The notes: generated from the letters alone by a model not told the origin. A stretch of 64,000 bases of DNA from Natronoplasma sp964602715 (GCA_964602715.1 CAZRSB010000001.1:1-64000), one strand, 5' to 3'. Shown: positions 14,069 to 22,970, numbered from the stretch's first letter. A program made the numbers and translations.

Positions 14069-14192
14069 CTTCTTTTTATGGTATATCGCCACGGCAATTA
14101 TTATGCCAAGTATTAGGATCATAGATGTGAATCCTGGTGTATCTTCATCTTCTTCCATAGTAACTGTTACAGTTTCGTCCTGATCTACTATC
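14069..14192 (-). pseudogene. Duplicated 3' end of the surface-protein gene (PGF-CTERM-like tail copy)
   Basis: About 124 bases match the 3' end of the surface gene (about 10541-10664) with roughly three substitutions. They encode the same acidic linker, PGF motif, transmembrane segment and basic tail. Similarity stops abruptly at CTGCAG upstream, and no signal peptide or repeat domain is attached. It is a leftover of a tandem paralogue, or a recombination donor, separated from the main copy by the hairpin island. Confidence 0.8.
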
Positions 14193-14373
14193 TGCAGATG
14201 TCTTTAACTATAAAACTTCAAATCTAGCCTTTTGGTATATATTAGAAACGGAAAAAAGATCTCGATGAATAATTGGCTTTGTAAATGAGCTTATAGCTTT
14301 TCTGATATCCTCGCCCATAAATAATTTTCTCAATGTATCATCCCATTGGAATTATAATAAGCTAAAAATCCAA

Positions 14374-14820
14374 ATGAAACATTTTGGAATGGAACCACTA
14401 GTACCTAAAATAAATATAAAGGCAATTTCATTTGCTTACGATAATATGCCTCAAAGTAGCGGAGTAATTTTAGATTCAAAAAAAGTGGAAAAAGAAGAAG
14501 TGGATCGAGGAGAAAATATTCTAATACAAAAATTGATAACGGATGATCAAGGTGCTGAAAACTGCTTTATGAGAAAGTTTACTATTAAGCCAGGAGGATC
14601 GATGCCTCACCACGAGCACGATAAAACTGATCATGTTCAGTATATATTAAAAGGTAAGATGAAAGTGAAATTGGGCAAAAATAGCAACACAGCAGAGGAA
14701 GGAAACGTGCTCCATATTCCCTCAGATGTTCCACATTCATACCAAAATCCATACGATGAAGAAGTAGTATTTTTGTGTATCGTTCCAGCAGGAGATATAA
14801 AAACTCAAATCAAAGAATGA
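14374..14820 (+). CDS. Cupin-domain protein
   Basis: A small single-cupin protein. MPHHEHDKTDHVQYILKGKM (motif 1, metal-binding histidines and glutamate) and HIPSDVPHSYQN (motif 2) are clear in the last 90 residues. The first ~25 residues from ATG 14374 look non-conserved, and ATG 14446 (MPQSSGVILDSKK) may be the true start; neither has a strong ribosome site. Such proteins are metal-dependent isomerases, dioxygenases or small-molecule sensors. The function is not resolvable. It converges with the metallo-beta-lactamase gene. Confidence 0.8.
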   Translation: MKHFGMEPLVPKINIKAISFAYDNMPQSSGVILDSKKVEKEEVDRGENILIQKLITDDQGAENCFMRKFTIKPGGSMPHHEHDKTDHVQYILKGKMKVKLGKNSNTAEEGNVLHIPSDVPHSYQNPYDEEVVFLCIVPAGDIKTQIKE

Positions 14821-14826
14821 ATCCAC

Positions 14827-15567
14827 TTAGATATCAAAAGATTTAAGATCTTTTCCTGCCACCGTAGCTATTTTTGTCTCTTTTTCTATTCTTTGAGCTA
14901 TTTTTTCTATCTTTTTTTCTATTCCAGGATAAAAATGAGTTAATACCAATTTCTCTATCTCTAAATCTTTTATTTCTTTTATAAGTCCTTCAGGATCAGT
15001 ATGATATTCCGACTCCTCTTCCTCTGAAAGTTCATGTATCAGAATATCCGATCCTTCAGCATATTTTTTTAAATTTGAAGAGGGGGCTCCATCTCCACTA
15101 TATACTATCTTTTTGTCGTCTTTGGTGATTGAGTAGCCAAGACTCATATCTGTATGTTGAGTTCTAAAAGCCCTGATCATAACACCATCTTCATTTCTAA
15201 ATTTTTCTCCAGGACCTATTTCATTGAATTGGACTTGAAGCCTATCGTATTCATCTAACATCTTCCATATAGCCTTAAGTCTTTTTTTCAAACCTTTAGG
15301 TAAAATGATCTTGAATGCGGCTCTTCCTGTTTTCAGCCATGAAGCCTTCGTTAATGATGGTAGATCTTGAATATGATCTAGATGTCCATGCGTAATGCAA
15401 ATAATATCTATTTCCTCAGAAGATACACCTGATTCAGCTAATCTTAAGGGAATCCCCATGCCGCAGTCTAGTAGAAATTTCAAATCTGAGTATTCGATCA
15501 ATATTCCAGACTGGGCTCTACCTGCAATCGGGATCCCAGCCGAAGTACCCAATAAAGTTACTCTCAT
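14827..15567 (-). CDS. Metallo-beta-lactamase fold hydrolase, RNase Z-like
   Basis: 246 residues from the ATG at 15567, chosen over the GTG nine bases upstream because GGTG precedes it. MRVTLLGTSAGIPIAGRAQS opens like RNase Z/arylsulfatase-type enzymes. THGHLDH is the dinuclear-zinc motif, with further ligands in RTQHTD, YSGDGAP and LTHFYP. The Asp in YSGDG fits the bridging ligand. It is shorter than standard RNase Z (about 300 residues) and lacks an obvious exosite arm, so the tRNA 3' processing role is uncertain. Its start is 13 bases from the stop of the transglutaminase gene. Confidence 0.85.
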   Translation of the reverse strand: MRVTLLGTSAGIPIAGRAQSGILIEYSDLKFLLDCGMGIPLRLAESGVSSEEIDIICITHGHLDHIQDLPSLTKASWLKTGRAAFKIILPKGLKKRLKAIWKMLDEYDRLQVQFNEIGPGEKFRNEDGVMIRAFRTQHTDMSLGYSITKDDKKIVYSGDGAPSSNLKKYAEGSDILIHELSEEEESEYHTDPEGLIKEIKDLEIEKLVLTHFYPGIEKKIEKIAQRIEKETKIATVAGKDLKSFDI

Positions 15568-15579
15568 GATAAACACCAG

Positions 15580-16851
15580 TTAGGAAGATTTTTTTATGAA
15601 ATGGTAAATAACAAGGGAGATCAATATTGCAGGTATCGCAACTAAAGAACCGAAACCTGGAATGAAAGCATGCTCTGGAGAACGAACACTTCCTTCTGTA
15701 TCCATCCTAAGATTTTCGAAATCATCTTCTAGTACCAAACTACCACCACTGTATTCAACGTATTGATAAAAATCTCCTAATGCTCCTTCTTCCCCATCAT
15801 CAACCCAGGTTGTTAGTCTATGGGCGTCTCTAAAATAAAATTGATCATTAACCGTATCTATGTTTACAAATTCAGTATCTCCAGCATCATCCACATAAAT
15901 TGTCCTAACCCAACCGTGACCTCCCCAACTATCTCTAACTCTATCGTGTAATACTCCAAGTTCCAACCATGCTGGTATGCCTACAGCTCTGGAAAATGAT
16001 GCATAAAGATTAGTTTGTTCATCACAATCTCCAGTCCTGCTGTCATAAACCCAGTAAGCATGTTTTGGTTTTTCTCCCTCTCGTCCTATTTCATACTCAA
16101 TATTTTCATCGATCCAATCGTAAATCGCCCTTGATTTATCGTAGATATTGTCTTCATCTTGAACGATAGTTTCAGCTTTTTCTCTAATTTCTGGGTGTTC
16201 CGGTTCGATCATCACGTCTAGTCTCCCATCGCCATTACGGTCTAGATGATTTCCCTGGTGGTCTTTTACATCCCATTGATCTCTATTATATCGATCTTTC
16301 AACTCTTCTGGTATATCTTCGACGTTACCTGCTTCATCTCCTGAATGATCCCAGTGGACCGTTGTAGTTTGCACATCATATTCTATTTCGATCTCTTCTG
16401 TTCTGCCAGCTTCTAGGTTTCTATCCCAGGACTTCCAATGATCATCTCTTTTTTGATATATGCCTGGTTCTGGATCAGTTCTCATATCATGTACTAGCTG
16501 AATATTTTGTTCTGTGATATTTCTAGGTACAGTAAGCGTCAAGTTGTAGTTCATTTCACCGGGACCCTCATTTTCAAATCGTAAATTTCGCTTGATAGTA
16601 AAGTCAGCTGTTTCGGGATAAACTCTTCCAAACTCAAAGGGTCCTTCAAACATGTGCATTATAGGTACAAAAAAGGTAACGGCTATGATAAAAAATGCTA
16701 AAAGTAATACAATAACTTTTTTTATAGAAGATCTACGATCTTTTTTTTCTTTATAAACCGGATCCCGCCACTCTTCTAGATCCTCTGATTCCCGACTGCC
16801 ATCGTTTATTTCATATCGTGGCTCGTGATTGGTTTGCTTTTGATCGTCCAT
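15580..16851 (-). CDS. Membrane-anchored transglutaminase-like protein with PGF-CTERM-like tail
   Basis: 423 residues. A charged cytoplasmic N-terminus (~45) is followed by a membrane helix, VIVLLLAFFIIAVTFFVPIM, and an extracellular beta-rich part. A transglutaminase core lies at ~260-345: Cys in SRTGDCDEQTNLYASFSRAV, His in GGHGWVRT and Asp in VNIDTVND. DRNGDGRLDV looks like a calcium loop. The tail IPGFGSLVAIPAILISLVIY then HFIKKSS resembles PGF-CTERM. Enzymes of this type act as cell-surface proteases or cross-linkers, but the reaction here is unknown. It is probably cotranscribed with the hydrolase downstream. Confidence 0.87.
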   Translation of the reverse strand: MDDQKQTNHEPRYEINDGSRESEDLEEWRDPVYKEKKDRRSSIKKVIVLLLAFFIIAVTFFVPIMHMFEGPFEFGRVYPETADFTIKRNLRFENEGPGEMNYNLTLTVPRNITEQNIQLVHDMRTDPEPGIYQKRDDHWKSWDRNLEAGRTEEIEIEYDVQTTTVHWDHSGDEAGNVEDIPEELKDRYNRDQWDVKDHQGNHLDRNGDGRLDVMIEPEHPEIREKAETIVQDEDNIYDKSRAIYDWIDENIEYEIGREGEKPKHAYWVYDSRTGDCDEQTNLYASFSRAVGIPAWLELGVLHDRVRDSWGGHGWVRTIYVDDAGDTEFVNIDTVNDQFYFRDAHRLTTWVDDGEEGALGDFYQYVEYSGGSLVLEDDFENLRMDTEGSVRSPEHAFIPGFGSLVAIPAILISLVIYHFIKKSS

Positions 16852-16920
16852 TATACAAGAAATAGGTTGGAGGTTTTATATATTCATTAGGATTACAGAC
16901 TACAAGATGCAGCTTCATCC

Positions 16921-17592
16921 TTAATCCTCTATCTCTTGTATTTTTTCTTCTATAGCCCCCTCAAATATGTTATTATAAACAAAAAAAACTAGAATTGAGC
17001 CGTAGATTGCTCCAAGAAAGAGTAAACCAAAGGCACCTATTATACGATCCCTACCTATCAAAGTCCAACTAAAAGTTATAATGGAACCATGTAGAGCAGC
17101 TAAAAGAAACGCTCTTGTCAAATAATTCCAAAATTCTCCAATACGACTCCCCTCTCCTATTATTCCTCCTGTAGCAGAATTAACAAAAGTATAATTGTAA
17201 GAAAACAAAAATACAAACACTAGGTTTGTAGGTTCTGTTGAGAACAATCCAATTCCATATATAAGAGTGAAAACCATCATGGCAGCTATTCCAGCCCCAA
17301 AGGCAAATCCATAAAAAGGAGCATCGTATTTTAATCTGAACGGTTTCTGCATCATAACAAGAAATTTAACTATTTCAATGAGCGCGACAATCAAAAGCGC
17401 TGTGATTATATTATCGAGAGGAAAATACAATGAAAAAAAACCTATACCCATCCCTATACCTAGTCCTACCAGTATCATAAATAAAGCTTTGTTGGCTTTA
17501 AAATATCTCTCAAACTCACCTAATGGAAAATATAGTACTATTATTGCGGGGACAAATATCAGTAATCCTACGATGGTGTTAGGTTCAGTCAT
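16921..17592 (-). CDS. Polytopic membrane protein, PrsW-like
   Basis: 223 residues with about seven hydrophobic spans. LIVALIEIVKFLVMM followed by YGFAFGAGIAAMM and a late membrane histidine in LLAALHGSIITFSW resemble the order of the PrsW family (an E...K helix, a glycine-rich helix, a His helix). The double-glutamate motif is reduced to a single E, so protease activity is doubtful. The N-terminus starts MTEPNTIVGLLIF. It lies 10 bases beyond the ThpR stop codon, so the two may be cotranscribed. The family assignment is tentative. Confidence 0.6.
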   Translation of the reverse strand: MTEPNTIVGLLIFVPAIIVLYFPLGEFERYFKANKALFMILVGLGIGMGIGFFSLYFPLDNIITALLIVALIEIVKFLVMMQKPFRLKYDAPFYGFAFGAGIAAMMVFTLIYGIGLFSTEPTNLVFVFLFSYNYTFVNSATGGIIGEGSRIGEFWNYLTRAFLLAALHGSIITFSWTLIGRDRIIGAFGLLFLGAIYGSILVFFVYNNIFEGAIEEKIQEIED

Positions 17593-17602
17593 GAGAATAA
17601 AA

Positions 17603-18190
17603 TCACAATGGTATTTCTTCTAAGGTATGGTATTCAGGGCCGGTCTTTTTGAGAACGCTCTTCTTTAAAGTCAGTTTATCTACTTTCCAAGTTTTAAAAT
17701 GTTCATCCTGATATTTTTCTACAGCGCGCTTCAATTTTTCTTTGTTCTTTCCACCTTTGACTCTAGCAACAGTTATGTGTGGGGAAAATTCCCTATCATC
17801 TCTTTCAAATCCAAGAGGTACGAGTTCTTCTTCAACTCTGTGGGCCACATCTTCAAGCAGAGTAAACTCCTCATTTTTTGAGTCTTGTTCTTCTTCTTGA
17901 GACATTTCAGAACCGATCCAAACCACCTTCATAAAACCAAGGTGGGGAAAAGCTCCAGTACCTTTGAGATCAATTTTGAAAGGGTTGTATGGTTCTACAG
18001 CAAATTTTGCTTTCTCAACAATTTCGTCTATTTGGTCCTCTTCAGTATCACCCAAAAATTTTACGGTTATGTGTAATTGATTGGGATCAACCATATTGAG
18101 TGGTGCTCCAGTTCTTTCAATCGAGTCTATAAACTCATGCATCTCTTCGTTTGGATTTACGTCGATAGATATGAAACCTCGGAAAGTCAT
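17603..18190 (-). CDS. thpR: RNA 2',3'-cyclic phosphodiesterase
   Basis: 195 residues of the 2H phosphoesterase family (ThpR/LigT). Both catalytic HxT motifs are present, LHITVKFLG near residue 44 and PHITVARVKG near 140. The start FRGFISIDVNP and the end YHTLEEIPL match the family. It opens 2',3'-cyclic phosphates to 2'-phosphomonoesters. It is divergent from the RNase PH gene, with about 110 bases between them; the shared theme is RNA 3'-end processing. Confidence 0.92.
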   Translation of the reverse strand: MTFRGFISIDVNPNEEMHEFIDSIERTGAPLNMVDPNQLHITVKFLGDTEEDQIDEIVEKAKFAVEPYNPFKIDLKGTGAFPHLGFMKVVWIGSEMSQEEEQDSKNEEFTLLEDVAHRVEEELVPLGFERDDREFSPHITVARVKGGKNKEKLKRAVEKYQDEHFKTWKVDKLTLKKSVLKKTGPEYHTLEEIPL

Positions 18191-18260
18191 GAACCCCTAT
18201 CTTAAAGGGCTTTCTTATTTTTTTCGGAAGCATAAACCACAACAGGCTCCTCACCTAACA

Positions 18261-18270
18261 TTTATATCGT
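18261..18270 (+). promoter_or_regulatory. TATA box of the RNase PH gene
   Basis: TTTATATCG lies 39 bases before the ATG, with AAAGGTG (18291-18297) as the ribosome site. It sits in the short divergent region between thpR and rph. Confidence 0.6.
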
Positions 18271-18299
18271 AAATACCCTTCAATAAATTCAAAGGTGTA

Positions 18300-19016
18300 A
18301 TGATGTCAGCAAAAGACAGATCAAATGATGAGATACGTGAAACAAAAATAAAACCAGGATATTTGGACAATCCTTTGGGTTCAGCTTTGATCGAAACAGG
18401 AAAAACAAAGGTAATATGTACTGTTATGGTCGAAAATTCTCTTCCACCATGGATAAATGAAGATGAAGCCGAACATGGATGGTTAACAGCAAAATATGGA
18501 ATGCTGCCAGGCAGTGGTGAAGAAAGGATCAGAAGAGAAAGAAAGGGGGCTAGAGGCAGAACAAAAGAGATCCAGAGATTGATAGGACGCAGTCTGAGAG
18601 CTGGAATAGACCTTGAAAAGATAGGAGCTAAAACACTTTGGATAGATTGTGATGTTCTTCAAGCTGACGGAGGTACAAGAACTGCCTCTATAACTGGAGC
18701 ATGGGTAGCTCTTAAATTAGCTATCGATAAGATGTTAAAAGATGGGGTTTTGGAAGAAGATCCCATATATAGGCAAATAGCAGCAACGAGCGTTGGTATC
18801 GTAGAAGGAGAGGAAAAATTGGATCTTTGTTATCAGGATGATTTCAATGCTGATGTCGATATGAACGTTGTGATGGACAGTGAAGGAAATTTTATAGAGA
18901 TACAAGCCACTGGTGAAGAAGCAGTTTTCACTAGAGAACAACATGAAACACTATTAGATCTTGCTGAAAAAGGTATCGAAGAACTAATAGAGGTGCAAAA
19001 GGTGGTTCTTGAATAA
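18300..19016 (+). CDS. rph: Bacterial-type ribonuclease PH
   Basis: 238 residues, a phosphate-dependent 3'-5' exonuclease that trims tRNA 3' ends. It carries the bacterial Rph signatures rather than those of archaeal exosome Rrp41: RSNDEIR at the start, GWLTAKYGMLPGSGEERIRR, GRTKEIQRLIGRSLRAGIDL, IDCDVLQADGGTRTASITGA and FIEIQATGEEAVF. Rrp41 would instead show APFS and a PDRRSIEISK-like segment. Acquisition from bacteria is likely. It may be a standalone tRNA trimming enzyme that complements the exosome. ATG 18303 is an equally good start. Confidence 0.93.
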   Translation: MMSAKDRSNDEIRETKIKPGYLDNPLGSALIETGKTKVICTVMVENSLPPWINEDEAEHGWLTAKYGMLPGSGEERIRRERKGARGRTKEIQRLIGRSLRAGIDLEKIGAKTLWIDCDVLQADGGTRTASITGAWVALKLAIDKMLKDGVLEEDPIYRQIAATSVGIVEGEEKLDLCYQDDFNADVDMNVVMDSEGNFIEIQATGEEAVFTREQHETLLDLAEKGIEELIEVQKVVLE

Positions 19017-19281
19017 TAGCTATTTTTATAGTAAAATAGCCAATTCTTTACACTAACGAGGAAACGATAAATTCCTTTTTTACTAGTTTTACAGAGTGAT
19101 ATAATCCTACGCTCGTTAGCACGGAGTCCTCGTTATAAGTAGTGGTTACGAAAGAGGACAAAAGGATAAACTCCTCAAGAGTGAGAAAAGGAATATTATT
19201 CCTTTAGAAAAATGATGATGTAGACGTCAAAACTTTAGTTTGAACGATTCAAATCCAACTATTAAAAAATTAGATACCTAT
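19017..19281. repeat. Hairpin-rich intergenic region between convergent genes
   Basis: There is no gene. Just after rph, GCTATTTT and AAAATAGC form an 8 bp stem near 19019-19042. Next come GAGGAAACGATAAATTCCTT, GAGGACAAAAGGATAAACTC then CTC, and AAAGGAATATTATTCCTTT (19190-19208). The last part, GACGTCAAAACTTTAGTTTG, resembles GATGTTGAAACTTTGGTTTA near 55615. The GAGGA...TCCTC hairpins also recall the 51 bp repeat at 55286. Both loci lie between convergent genes, so a shared terminator-associated repeat is possible. Confidence 0.5.
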
Positions 19282-21330
19282 CTACAGGGAGACATCAAAA
19301 CGACTTCCCCTTTTTTCTATATAATCGAAAAGTCTATCATAGACTTCGTTTGAAGCTAATGTTCTTTTATCACATAGGATGATCAATTTTCTTTTTGCTC
19401 TAGTCAGGCTGACGTTCAATCTTCTAAGGTCATTCAAAAAACCGATAATACCATCATTATTACTCCTAGTTAAAGATAAAATGATAACTTCTTTTTCTCT
19501 CCCTTGAAAACCATCGACGGTATCCACTTCAAGGTTTTCTTCATCGACCCTTCTATTTATCAGGTCTGACTGATCTTTGTAGGGTGTGATTATCCCGATA
19601 TCTTTCGGTTCAATATCTAGATCAATATAACTGGCTGCAAGTTCTTCTGCGAGGAGTGTCTCCCCAGGGTTCTCTATTGACGTCGAACCTGTTCTTCTCT
19701 TTTCAGGCATCTGTCCGTTCGTATCAATCAAGGTTATCGGTGGCTTTGGACTTAAAACATCCTCAAATTTGCCATCCGGTTTTTGATCTATTAAATCCTT
19801 AAGAGTGTGATTTTCTACACTACTATCGGCTAAAAGATCCCCATGGTAAAATTCCTCAGCAGAAAAACTCATTATTTTCTCATGCATTCGGTATTGCTTT
19901 CTGAGGAGAGTTTTAACATCTTCACCATGAAGTGCTAAAAGCCTTTCAAACATCGTTTCATCTAGCCCTTTCTCTTTAGCTTCCTTATTCAGAATAGTAG
20001 GAGGTAACTGCTTATGATCTCCAGCCATGATCACTTTTTCCGATTTTAAGATGGGTATCAAACAAGAGGGTTCAGTAGCTTGAGTGGCTTCGTCTATCAC
20101 ACAGAGATCAAATTCCTCGTCATTTAGTGCCTCTGAAGCTGAGGATGAATTAGTAGAACATACTACATCTGCTTGTTCGATGACCTCACTTACCGCCTTG
20201 TCTTCCAGCCTATTAATTTTTTCAAACAATTCATCTATCTCTTCTTTAAGTTCAATCGATTTAGCCATTTCTTTCATCTTATGGGAAGGTATGCCTCGAC
20301 TTCCTTTGCCTTTTTCTGCTAAATTTTTTATTGCCTCATCACTCAGTCCTCTTCTCCACCTACCACTAGGATATGTATATTGGTCCTGTTTATCTTTTAA
20401 CTCGAGAGCTCTTTCTCTCAATCCAAGAGCTTTCTGGTATGTATCATTTTTTTCCAAAACATAGTCTAATGTATTGTCTCTTAGTAATGGGGTCACTCTT
20501 GCTGGATGACCTAATCTGACCACTTTCCTTCCCCTAGAAACAAGATGTTCCACTAGATTATCCACTGCGACATTGGAGTCTGCACAAGCTAGGATTTTTT
20601 TTCTGTCTTCGATCGATTGCTCTATAACTTCTACAGAGGTGACTGTTTTGCCGGTTCCTGGAGGTCCATGAATGAGATGAAAATCTTTTGCTTCAAGAGC
20701 ATGAATCACAGCTTCTTTTTGACTATGGTTTAACTCTCTATTACAAAAATAAATGTTATCGATCTCTCTATTATCTCTATTTTTGTCGTTCAAGATCACC
20801 TTCACAAGTTTTCTTTTCTTACCTTTTAAGCCCCTAATTTTTTTTAGAGCATCAAGCATCCTTTGGTATGTAATATCATTCACATATAGATCAATTCGAA
20901 CTTTATCATATATCCAATCAGGAGGGCTTTCTTCAAACGCTGCTTTCAAAGAATAGTTGGTCTTTTCCATAACGGTACCAGAAGGATTATCATCAGATAA
21001 GGGATGGTTTTTACTCACTCTAATCAGATCTCCAACACTGATTTCACTTTCCGGAAGTCCATCTTTTCGGATGAATTTTACTATGAATTTTCCTCCCAAC
21101 CCAGTTCCGTCATCCCTGGCTCTGGTATTAAGGATCGTTCTCCCTTTCTTTTCTCTTTCCCACCCTGAAAGTTGTTTAATCTCCCTTTCATGTCTTTCCA
21201 TCTCTTCTCTTCTTTCAAGTTCAACTAATTCACTAAAATGTTCAATGTACTCCTCGATAGAATATTTTTTTCTAGTTATCGAGTCTGGATCGCCCGGGTC
21301 AACAATATTTATGTTGTCTTTTTTGGACAT
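19282..21330 (-). CDS. Upf1/IGHMBP2-like superfamily 1 helicase
   Basis: 682 residues. The N-terminal ~190 residues contain a beta-barrel-like 1B region (KFIVKFIRKDGLPESEISVGD). The helicase motifs follow in order: HGPPGTGKT (I), CADSNVAVDNLV (Ia), CVIDEATQATEP (II), MAGDHKQLPPT (III), KQYRMHEKIMSF (IV), VDTVDGFQGREKEVIILSLT (V) and NVSLTRAKRKLI (VI). Such proteins are ATP-dependent 5'-3' RNA/DNA helicases. The length and the DEATQ box fit the IGHMBP2/SMUBP branch. Its archaeal role is not established. Confidence 0.92.
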   Translation of the reverse strand: MSKKDNINIVDPGDPDSITRKKYSIEEYIEHFSELVELERREEMERHEREIKQLSGWEREKKGRTILNTRARDDGTGLGGKFIVKFIRKDGLPESEISVGDLIRVSKNHPLSDDNPSGTVMEKTNYSLKAAFEESPPDWIYDKVRIDLYVNDITYQRMLDALKKIRGLKGKKRKLVKVILNDKNRDNREIDNIYFCNRELNHSQKEAVIHALEAKDFHLIHGPPGTGKTVTSVEVIEQSIEDRKKILACADSNVAVDNLVEHLVSRGRKVVRLGHPARVTPLLRDNTLDYVLEKNDTYQKALGLRERALELKDKQDQYTYPSGRWRRGLSDEAIKNLAEKGKGSRGIPSHKMKEMAKSIELKEEIDELFEKINRLEDKAVSEVIEQADVVCSTNSSSASEALNDEEFDLCVIDEATQATEPSCLIPILKSEKVIMAGDHKQLPPTILNKEAKEKGLDETMFERLLALHGEDVKTLLRKQYRMHEKIMSFSAEEFYHGDLLADSSVENHTLKDLIDQKPDGKFEDVLSPKPPITLIDTNGQMPEKRRTGSTSIENPGETLLAEELAASYIDLDIEPKDIGIITPYKDQSDLINRRVDEENLEVDTVDGFQGREKEVIILSLTRSNNDGIIGFLNDLRRLNVSLTRAKRKLIILCDKRTLASNEVYDRLFDYIEKRGSRFDVSL

Positions 21331-21442
21331 ATCTTGTCGGCTACATCAAAGAAGGTAATTTAACTCTTATGGAATCACATCCTTACCTGATCGAACATTA
21401 AAACCAAAAACTATTTTAGAATAACCTCTATTTGCCCATTAG

Positions 21443-21985
21443 ATGGATAGAAAAGATACTGCTAAATTTTTATTAGGGATTGGTAGTCTTATATTAGGTA
21501 TAGAGGCTGTCTTATTTTGGGTGACACCCTCTAACATAGGAGGAATAGGACTTCTTTTACTAGCATTTTATCTGATATCTGTCTCAGACGAAGATCTTAA
21601 GAATAAAGTCAAAAACAAGTTTCCTTTTAGACCAGGTAATCTGGTACGGTTCCCTAGATTACCATATTTTCAAACAGGGATAATGGTTTTATTATTCATA
21701 TTAACTTTATTTACTGTACCAAGCGGAGGAGGTATAATCCTTGTTCTGTTGATTTTGGCTGTTACACAATCCTACTTGATTTCATCTAAAGAAAACATCC
21801 AGGATGATTCAAAAATAAAAAATGTATTCCAGATACAATTATTTGTTTATTTTTCTACATTCATTTATGCTAATTTTCAAAATTCATATCTATTAGATTT
21901 CCACACCGAGTTTCTAGCACCTTTGTTTTTGATAATAGCATGGGTTCTGGAATCATTCTACCTTCGCGCTAGAATTTTAAAGTAA
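21443..21985 (+). CDS. Integral membrane protein, unknown
   Basis: 180 residues with about five hydrophobic spans, starting FLLGIGSLILGIEAVLFWV and GLLLLAFYLISVS. A basic loop NKVKNKFPFRPGNLVRFPR joins spans two and three. I recognise no family motif. Its stop is four bases before the GTG of the radical SAM gene, so the two form a transcription unit. That could mean a membrane partner for the enzyme, but it is only positional evidence. Confidence 0.75.
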   Translation: MDRKDTAKFLLGIGSLILGIEAVLFWVTPSNIGGIGLLLLAFYLISVSDEDLKNKVKNKFPFRPGNLVRFPRLPYFQTGIMVLLFILTLFTVPSGGGIILVLLILAVTQSYLISSKENIQDDSKIKNVFQIQLFVYFSTFIYANFQNSYLLDFHTEFLAPLFLIIAWVLESFYLRARILK

Positions 21986-21989
21986 AAAA

Positions 21990-22970
21990 GTGCAAAAAGA
22001 ATCATATAGGTTTTATACACTACTCATATTGATGTTGGAGAGGTACAGAGCGATCCTTGAAGGTAATAAAAAGCCCTATTACTTAGATGCTAAAAGAAGT
22101 AAAAATAAAGTCGATTATTCTAGATTTGATACGAGTGATCTTTGGGCAGAATTGGACGATTTTAGGAGAGACAACAAAATACCGCCGTTAGATTTGAAAT
22201 ACGAGTTAGTTGACCGCATTTATGAAAGTTGCTTCTTTTGTGAAAGAAAATGTGAAGTAGATCGTAAGAAAGATGTCAAAGGATACTGTGACGTCGAAGA
22301 GACCAAGATATCCTCTGAATTTCTGCATATGGGAGAAGAAAGAGAACTTGTGCCATCCCATACTATTTTTTTTGCAGGTTGCAATTTTAGATGTATATTT
22401 TGTCAAAATTACGATATAAGTCAACTAAACAGAGGAAAATATATGTCTCCAGATATAATAGCTGACAGGATCAAAATGAGAGGAGGAAAAAATGTTAATT
22501 GGGTCGGTGGTGATCCCACACCACACTTGCCCTATGTTCTTAAGGTTCTGATGAAATTGGATGCTTGCGTTCCTCAGTTATGGAATAGTAATATGTATCT
22601 TAGCGAAAGTTCCATGAAGATTTTAAGCCAACTCGTTGATGTTTACCTGACAGATTTTAAGTACGGAAATGATGAATGTGCTAAAGAACTCTCAGATGTT
22701 GAAGATTATACTTTTGTTTTAAGAAGGAATCACATGATAGCTGAAAAAACAGGAGATTTGATCATCAGACATCTTGTCTTGCCGGGTCATATTGAATGCT
22801 GCACCAAACCTCTCCTAAAGTGGATCGATAACAACCTTGAGAATCCCAGGATAAATATAATGACACAGTACAGACCAGTTTGGCACGCTGATCAGAACAA
22901 AAAAATAGATAGATACCTAAGCAGACAAGAAAAAAAAGAAGTCAAAAAATTGAGAAAAAAATACTGCTGA
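21990..22970 (+). CDS. Radical SAM protein, PflX/COG1313-like
   Basis: 326 residues from GTG. ATG 22032 (MLERYRAILEGNKK) is an alternative start. The SAM cluster motif is GCNFRCIFCQNYDIS (CxxxCxxC). Ahead of it, CFFCERKCEVDR...GYCDV is the extra cysteine cluster typical of the COG1313 group annotated as PflX-like. VGGDPTPHL and LTDFKYGN are SAM-barrel strands. It probably activates or modifies another protein or metabolite. No glycyl-radical enzyme is encoded nearby, so the pyruvate-formate-lyase activating role should not be assumed. Confidence 0.85.
   Translation: MQKESYRFYTLLILMLERYRAILEGNKKPYYLDAKRSKNKVDYSRFDTSDLWAELDDFRRDNKIPPLDLKYELVDRIYESCFFCERKCEVDRKKDVKGYCDVEETKISSEFLHMGEERELVPSHTIFFAGCNFRCIFCQNYDISQLNRGKYMSPDIIADRIKMRGGKNVNWVGGDPTPHLPYVLKVLMKLDACVPQLWNSNMYLSESSMKILSQLVDVYLTDFKYGNDECAKELSDVEDYTFVLRRNHMIAEKTGDLIIRHLVLPGHIECCTKPLLKWIDNNLENPRINIMTQYRPVWHADQNKKIDRYLSRQEKKEVKKLRKKYC

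Noticed and set aside
18300..19016. Archaeal exosome subunit Rrp41
   Set aside because: The motifs GRTKEIQRLIGRSLRAGIDL and IDCDVLQADGGTRTASITGA are those of bacterial RNase PH; exosome neighbours such as rrp42 and rrp4 are absent.
21990..22970. Pyruvate formate-lyase activating enzyme
   Set aside because: It belongs to the PflX-like COG1313 group with an additional cysteine cluster and no glycyl-radical enzyme gene is nearby.
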